Part shown: piece after piece, positions 58,501 to 64,000 of the stretch
How positions within the stretch are numbered: position 1 is the first letter of the stretch
How the letters are laid out: the number at the start of each line of letters is the position of its first letter
NCBI GenBank assembly: GCA_034509755.1
Contig: CM067555.1
Location: 6,890,142 to 6,954,141, forward strand
From: Anisodus tanguticus
Taxonomy: Eukaryota; Streptophyta; Magnoliopsida; Solanales; Solanaceae
Direction of reading: 5' to 3'
DNA length: 64,000 nucleotides
Notes under the pieces: generated by a model
The model's input: the letters and a program-made list of their open reading frames with translations, nothing else
Told to the model about the DNA's origin: nothing
Database searches by the model: none
Made by a program: the position numbers and the translations under genes

Positions 58501-60532
58501 TAGCCATGCCCTACATAGACCTCCGCATGCGCCGGTTTGTAAGTGTAACACTTCGATGATATAAGGTGATAAAAGGGAATAATTAGAACCTAAAATCAGA
58601 TGGATAGCAGGTGTCACAAAAGCCTACAGTTTCTCAGAATTGATGTTACAATGGAAGTAAAAATTTCCATATAGGTGATACCATCTAGTTGGGACTAAGG
58701 CTTAATTGTTACGGTTACACTTACATTAGGTTCAGCTTTAAATATCCAATAGCTCGGAGTGATAACAAAGGATTCATAGAGCTGATACCAACTTGCTTGT
58801 ATAAGGTTGAGACTAGATTGATTGACTAATCGATCCTTGTTGTGTGGCCAGTTTCGGGCCATCGGATGGTGCAGAGATATCGGACTATTCTTCTTCCTTG
58901 CTGTAGCAAGTCTCGGAAAGCTTTGGCCACAGGGTGTGACGTTATTTGGAATTGGTGTTAACTAATTATTTGATCTTGAGCGTTCATCCCAGCTTGTGAA
59001 CTCCCTATTAAAATAGTACTTCTCTCCCCTCTTGTTTGTAAGCAACTTGCATAGTGTCAACTCTAACTTTGTTGAATTTTGCAGTGTCTTTATTTTCTGT
59101 CATTCTACAAGTTCAGGAACTTAGTTTGCTCATTATACCTCTATGTTTTTCATCCTATGATATTATACATAAACATCCTCCTTTTCCAGTGCAGATCAAT
59201 TAGCAGCGAAGAGATCTCTTTACTGATCTTGTCTGGAGATTTTCTTGCAATTGCTTTAGTTGATCAGTACAAATTAAGGTATAATGTTCGTCATTTAATA
59301 AATTATCCTTTTTTACCTTCCCTATATCTTCCTCACCATACACAAGATATATGAGAGAGAGTAAAAATTCAGTCAGATTCTTATCTTGCCTTCAGGTCCT
59401 TTATTTCTACTTTTGTATATGACTTTTTCTGCAGGCAATCTTGGCTGGAGGATGTTTGTGCTTCAGATTTATTCAACGACACCCCAGACTATACTGGTGA
59501 GAATTTTCTTCATTTCTTGCTCCTCATATGTGTTGCAGCTTTTCAAGTAAGTGGACTCTAGTAAAGAAAAGTTGGGGGGTCGAAAGATTTACTAGTTATT
59601 ATGATATTAATTGACAAACAGATTGCTTTATTGCAAAATGTCCATATTCCTTTAATCTCTTTTCATCCTCATGAATATAATACTAGTTTAACAGGAGAAT
59701 TAATAGTTTTTGGAAGGGTCATGTAAAATGCTCATGTGTACCATAAATAACATATCCAACTACATGCAAATATTTTTCTGAATCAGGTGTGTGATTTTCT
59801 TCAAAAAGTGGGGTTTTAAGTATTAAATATTTGGAAATTAATATTGAAAGATGAAACAAAATAACTCAGACAACAACATACCCAGTATAATCCCACAAGT
59901 GGGGTCTGGGGAGGGTAGAGTGTACGCAGACCTTACCCCTTCCTTGGGAGGTAGAGAGGTTGTTTCCGATAGACCCTCGGCTTAGGAAAACAAAATAACT
60001 CAGAAGGTTGAAATAATTATTGACAACTATTAGAAAGTTCACTAATAAAGCACCGACTATATCTTAGTAAAGATACAAAACTATCATTTCGCTAATTGCC
60101 GGCAGAAATTTTCATGGATGGAAAGACTTATTTTTGTGTAACTTTTATTCTTCTAAACTTCACTAGCATGGGGAGATGTAGCACATGTTGTTTGTTCTCT
60201 TTCAACTTGTTGTTAAGCAGATGAACAGAAACTCCCACCTTTTCTGTTTGCTAAAATTTCACTGGACTGTCTTGGAATTCATTCATATGGCGTCATTAAG
60301 ATAGGTTTAATCAATTAGAAAGACAGTTAAGTTGGACAATGAAATGATTGACTACAACATAGATTTCTGATCTGAGTACAGATCTAGTGGACCTCTGTCC
60401 TCTTCGTAATTGAGTTATTGCACAGTTCAAAATCTTATTTCTGAATCTTGTTTACACAGGCCATTATATTGTCATCTCTGGCTATGACGCTGATGCAGAT
60501 GAGTTTGAGATTCGTGATCCTGCCAATTCAAG
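52521..60532 (+). CDS. Guanylyl cyclase 1 family protein, 3' end beyond window
   Basis: Seven coding exons with GT-AG borders: 52521-52685, 52845-52969, 54203-54314, 55058-55132, 59190-59278, 59435-59496 and 60460-60532, in frame for 233 codons plus two bases. The product matches the plant GC1 family (Arabidopsis At5g05930 type), reported to make cGMP. Visible blocks are MWPLYVLLNKIL, VPHINQLHSWDCGLACVLMV, NDLVRVDMLFQKARDAGINI, ISLLILSGDFLAIALVDQYK and TGHYIVISGYDADADEFEIR. Family members run about 40 residues further, so the last exon should lie past 64000; I found no candidate before the edge. Q61, C67, H211 and D229 are spaced like a C39/papain-type catalytic set. The ATG is preceded by CTATCTCAG, so a 5'-UTR intron ending there is possible. 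Confidence 0.92.
56600..57360 (-). pseudogene. LINE reverse-transcriptase zinc-binding region
   Basis: The 170-codon minus-strand frame 56656-57168 carries the zf-RVT domain of plant non-LTR retrotransposons (FGIQVPPTCVFCDLADETMD, then HLFFDCNVVRDLWHRMLSWL). It is the 3' end of an L1-type LINE, antisense in intron 4 of the GC1 gene. Similar but degraded sequence continues right to about 57360. The catalytic reverse-transcriptase part is absent, so this is a fragment. Confidence 0.85.
58118..58370. mobile_element. Fold-back MITE in GC1 intron
   Basis: The outer inverted repeats CATAAAGGGTGGTCTTGAA and CAAGACCATCCCTTATG flank the inner pair GGGCAAAACTTCTGTTGCCC (58195-58214) and GGGCAACAGAAGTTTTGCCC (58271-58290). 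The inner arms are perfectly complementary over 20 bp with a loop of about 56 bp, so the spliced-out intron could form a stable hairpin. Confidence 0.8.
59870..59987 (-). mobile_element. Retroposed LINE/SINE 3' tail, 16-bp TSD
   Basis: A 118-bp insert starting ACAACAACATACCCAGTATA, containing CCACAAGTGGGGTCTGGGGA and ending GACCCTCGGCTTAGG. AAACAAAATAACTCAG flanks it perfectly at 59854-59869 and 59988-60003. It lies in intron 6 of the GC1 gene. Confidence 0.93.
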
Positions 60533-60861
60533 GTTTTTCCTAATCACCTTTAGCTGCGTTAACAAAAAATCATCTCGTCTTTTGACCATAAAATTTAAAA
60601 GTAACTTACAAAAGGACCTTTCCTGATAGAAGATCTTGCCAATACTAATAATGACCTACTGTATTTTAACTTTCATGTCACTGTATTTCCATTTCATGAT
60701 ATTTTTCGTCATAAAAATGGAGGATGAAAGGAGAAGTTATTTATAATTTTGCTGTTGTTGGATGTCTCTATTAAGATGTCAATGCACATGTTACTTACTT
60801 TGATTTGATATGGGGTGCTGCAAGTTGTTTAGGTCTTATTATAGAGTAGAGAGCACAACAA

Positions 60862-61013
60862 CAACAACAACAACATATCCAGTGTAATCCCACAAGTGGG
60901 GTCTGGGGAAGGTAGAATGTACGTAGACCTTATCTCTACCGGGTAGAGAGGCTGTTTCCGAAAGACCCCCGGCTCAAGAGAAAGCATGACAAAGAAAAGG
61001 CCAGACAAGAATT
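60862..61013 (-). mobile_element. Retroposed LINE/SINE 3' tail, 11-bp TSD
   Basis: About 152 bp with a (CAA)n start, the same CCACAAGTGGGGTCTGGGGA module, and about 40 extra bases of the LINE-like upstream part. GAGCACAACAA flanks it (60851-60861 and 61014-61024). It is in the same orientation as the 59870 and 17934 copies. Confidence 0.88.
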
Positions 61014-61484
61014 GAGCACAACAAAGGAAAACGAGGCTTGTAACATACAGACATGGACAAGACAAAGACATCAAAGGCATGGACACACTGAATGAACTAG
61101 TTTATGTTTTGGTGGTTGGATGGCACTGATGAGAGAAGGGGTGTTCTCCAGCAAGGGGGAATAATTCCTAAAACTCAGTGAGAACAAGTCATGAAACATT
61201 TAGGTACTGTGCTTTTGCTCCTAAAAGTCTGATTTTCATGGAGGTGATCGAGTTTGTGATAGGATGTTCAAATAAAGTTCAATTGGCATTTTATAGGACA
61301 CCTTAAGGAATATGAGCATTTCAAGGTCCAAGAGCACCTAACACACAGAGGATAGTGATACACAATATGTTAAACTTGGATCAGGAAGGGTCCACCAGAG
61401 AAATATCTGTTTTCCAAGAGATAATCTTGTAAGAGGTCCCAAATACTTACAATTATCTCCTATATTCTATTGGAAATTTACGGA

Positions 61485-61830
61485 AAATACTTATAAATTC
61501 TCATACCTTGAGGAGTGTTAAAGACACTGTCATTAATGAGGGGATTTCATCGGTAAAGGTGTATCCCTCAGGATTCAACGAACTCTTCTAGTATAAACTA
61601 TGAGCAGAAACAACAAAAAATAATTCAAGAAGAAAACCTAGCAGAGATTAGAAAGAAAGGTGGAATAGACTTTCTGTCCTTGGTCACACCATCTACTAGG
61701 AAATGTAATGTGTTTATATAGCTTAGAAAAATCAACATGTTATAAAGATGAATAATTGTCATAACTCTAATAATGGCTAGTAATGGTTAGAAATAAAGAA
61801 TCATTTATGGTATTATGACACATTAACTTT
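61485..61830 (-). mobile_element. Solo LTR fragment (inverted copy of 42.2-kb family)
   Basis: On the minus strand it reads GTTAATGTGTCATAATACCA through CTATATAAACACATTACATT to TCCTCAAGGTATGAGAATTT. Its U3 start is missing, cut at about 61830 by T-rich sequence. It lies opposite in orientation to the 63243 copy, 1.4 kb away. Confidence 0.72.
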
Positions 61831-62224
61831 TTTTTTATCAAGTAAAAGTATTCATTCATAAACATGGCCATAAATAGTTGTATACAAGGGGTATACCCAA
61901 AAGGTAGAAAATCTACAAAACAATATGATTCTCTACAAACTCCACCCAATCATCTATACAACAAGGAAATTTTTGTGTGCACCAAAAGAAAATAAGGGAA
62001 TGGAGACTACTACTCAACTGAGAAAAGCTCGCCTCTACTCCATCGAAAGCTCTTAATCCAATTCATATTTTTATAGGTGGTGTATTGCTCTGTAGAATAC
62101 ACTTGATGATTGGAGCCATGGGCGAATTTATGTAGAAAAAATAGGTCAATGAAACCATGTCACCCGACTAAACTCGGTATATTATGTGTATAATTCTTAA
62201 AATATATCTAATATTAACTGAAGG

Positions 62225-62620
62225 AACCCATAGTCAAACTAGATTGGGTGGTGCAGTGAGTTTAATTCCTTAAGGTTGAGAGATCGAACCCAACTTACTG
62301 CACTTTTACGTCTTTTTTTTTAATTTCTAAAGAAACCTTTAAAAACAATGGTGCACCCATCCTCTTGAAATCCTGGATTCGCCTTTGATTTGGACCTATA
62401 TGTGTGTGGAGTTAGACCGCTCCTATAAAATTATGACAAATTTCTAGAGCACTCATGACTTTTGTGTCTTTTTTTTAATTTCTAAAGTAGCCTTTAAAAG
62501 CAATGGTGCACTCATCCTCTTGAAATTCTGGATTCACCTCTGATTTAGACCTATATGCCGCTCCTATGAAATTATGACAAATTTCTAGAGCACTCATGAA
62601 TACCATGCGCATGCATGGCC
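62225..62620 (+). repeat. SINE-like head and duplicated 3' segment
   Basis: A-box TGGTGCAGTGAG (62252-62263) and B-box GATCGAACCC (62282-62291) suggest a tRNA-derived SINE. A following ~100-bp segment (AATTTCTAAAG...TTAAAA(A/G)CAATGGTGCAC) occurs twice in tandem, from about 62320 and from about 62477, with CTCTTGAAAT(C/T)CTGGATTC in both. Confidence 0.65.
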
Positions 62621-62678
62621 TATAGTAAAACCGCGACAAACAACAGAGCATATGAAGTTATAATGTGATGGATAAGAC

Positions 62679-63015
62679 CAGAGCCGTCCCTGGGGCGGTC
62701 AATGCGGCGCCGCCGCACAGGGCCCCAAGCCGGCGGGGCCTCCGCCCCAGAATTTTCATTTTTTTATTGGTTTCAAATATTAAGATATGTATTAACAATG
62801 CCTCCAATCTTATTAATGAGAGTTGTAGCCTAGCGATTGAGGGCTCCTTTTAAAATTCCTTCCCTAGTGAGAGGTCGCGTGTTCGAATCCAATGAGCAGC
62901 GAAAGGTTTTTTTTTTAATATTGATTAATTAGTTAATTATAATTTTTCATGTGAATAAAAAAGGGCCTCTTTTTGTTTCTCGCACCGGGCCCTTAAAAGT
63001 ATAGGAATGGCCCTG
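62679..63015. mobile_element. hAT-type element, 337 bp, with tRNA-like insert
   Basis: The left end CAGAGCCGTCCCTGG and the complement of the right end CAGGGCCATTCC are inverted ends. GATAAGAC flanks both sides (62671-62678 and 63016-63023), a perfect 8-bp duplication. Inside, an A-box-like TAGCCTAGCGA (62827-62837) and a B box GTTCGAATCC (62881-62890) resemble a Pol III promoter. Confidence 0.92.
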
Positions 63016-63242
63016 GATAAGACATTGAATTTACAAAAGAATTTTTGGTTGATAGAAGTTCTGAAAATTCACCAATTATTCTGTAAGTTTAATCTTATTA
63101 TATCTAGGTCTGGCTCATAGTCCAAGAGACACCAAATTCGATGCATTATGCGCATTTGTGAAAACCCAACAAAAACACTCTTCTCTATTTTTTTATCCTT
63201 AATATTCCTTTTGAGATATGTGGGAGATTTGTTAGAAGAAAA

Positions 63243-63660
63243 TGAGAATGATATCTCAAAAGGGAAGTGTCCTCATTGACTAAGAAAATGTCCCGATCCA
63301 TTATTTGGATATTAGTGTGAAGGAAATGTTCAGATTCTTCCTTCAGAAAGTTAATGTGTCATAATACCATGAGTCTATTTCTAACTGTTACTAGCCATTA
63401 TTAGAGTTCTGACAATTATTCATCTTTATAACATGCTGATTTTTCTTACCTATATAAACACATCATTTTCTTTTAGATGGTGAGACCAAAAATAAAAAAA
63501 CTGTTCTACCTTTCTTTCTAACCTCTGTTGGGTTCTCTTCTTGAATTATGCTTTGTTGTTTCTGCTCCTAGTTTATACTAAAAGAGCTTGTTGAATCCTT
63601 GGCGATGCACCTTTATCGGTGAAATATCCTTAAGGACAATGTGATTGACATGTTTTCAAC
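63243..63660 (+). mobile_element. Solo LTR (third copy of the 42.2-kb family)
   Basis: It starts TGAGAATGATATCTCAAAAG, with GTTAATGTGTCATAATACCA, TATA box in CCTATATAAACACATC near 63451, and GAAATATCCTTAAGGACAA near 63624. No coding sequence is attached. Confidence 0.78.
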
Positions 63661-64000
63661 ATCTTCCAACCAATGATCTGATTATCCAGCAACATGAGTC
63701 TCCTGAGCTTTGTATATATCTATTAACATGGAGATGACAATTTATGGAAGCTTTGTAGGAGTAGCTAGAGGAACATTATAGTGTCTACTGATTTTAGTTA
63801 CTAAGGCATGTACTAAAGAGTAGTTGGAAAATAAAAGGTTCAACTCATCTGGTCAGTTATAATTAGAATTAATTCAAACCATCTTTGGCAGGGTGAGGAG
63901 GTGGAATTTTTCTAAGTCCTAGCCCTGTCAAAAAGTTGGGCTAGTAGGCTCAAGGCTGTAGCAGGAGAGTTAATTTGGCATTTGATCATAAATGTGCTGT
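63661..64000. other. GC1 intron 7, nothing recognised
   Basis: No splice acceptor followed by GC1-like coding sequence was found up to the edge. Confidence 0.5.

Noticed and set aside
62826..62892. Possible tRNA gene inside the hAT element
   Set aside because: Pol III boxes are good but no full cloverleaf could be drawn by eye.

Overview
The window is nuclear DNA of a flowering plant, most likely Solanaceae. It carries two interrupted housekeeping genes and one small secreted-protein gene in a sea of transposable elements. The repeat types (short tRNA-derived SINEs, TTG-tailed LINE 3' ends, Stowaway/hAT/CACTA miniature elements, an endogenous pararetrovirus) and the split genes support this. 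The family call rests on recognising repeat sequences by eye, so it is inference. No bacterial features, CRISPR arrays or true tRNA/rRNA genes were seen.

Layout. 1-1.5 kb: decayed Ty1/copia gag on the minus strand, with a 29-bp minisatellite and a primer-binding site. 2.1-4.2 kb: a Stowaway-like MITE and an 847-bp hAT-type MITE with a perfect 8-bp target duplication. 4.9-11.5 kb: a copia-type LTR retrotransposon with two ~1.29-kb LTRs and a badly decayed interior. 11.9-17.9 kb: a translation initiation factor eIF3 subunit G gene, two coding exons around a 5.1-kb intron, with a retroposon inserted at its poly(A) signal. 19.0-23.4 kb: a broken endogenous pararetrovirus, including pol remnants, a promoter/leader and a primer-binding site. 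23.4-24.9 kb: a copia 3' remnant. 26.7 kb: a 121-bp hAT MITE. 28.0-35.1 kb: a deleted copia element on the minus strand with a truncated 5' LTR. 35.1-36.6 kb: a ~100-bp tandem repeat and two unrecognised, partly broken ORFs. 36.6-38.7 kb: a gypsy-type LTR. 40.3-42.0 kb: an RTE-like LINE containing a 510-bp CACTA element. 42.2-43.2 kb: solo LTRs.

43.5-44.2 kb: a DIR1-like lipid-transfer protein gene on the minus strand, whose only intron is mostly a MITE. 44.5-47.5 kb: a small copia element split by a gypsy LTR. 48.8-51.7 kb: a hAT element remnant with a BED zinc finger, ending in a large near-palindrome. 52.5 kb to beyond the right edge: a gene of the plant guanylyl-cyclase-1 family. Seven coding exons are visible, and its introns hold a LINE fragment, fold-back elements, retroposed LINE/SINE tails, solo LTRs and a hAT MITE.

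The three genes show no functional link and are ordinary plant genes. The interest lies in how mobile elements have reshaped introns, a 3' UTR and an upstream region, and in several nested insertions whose order can be read from target-site duplications.
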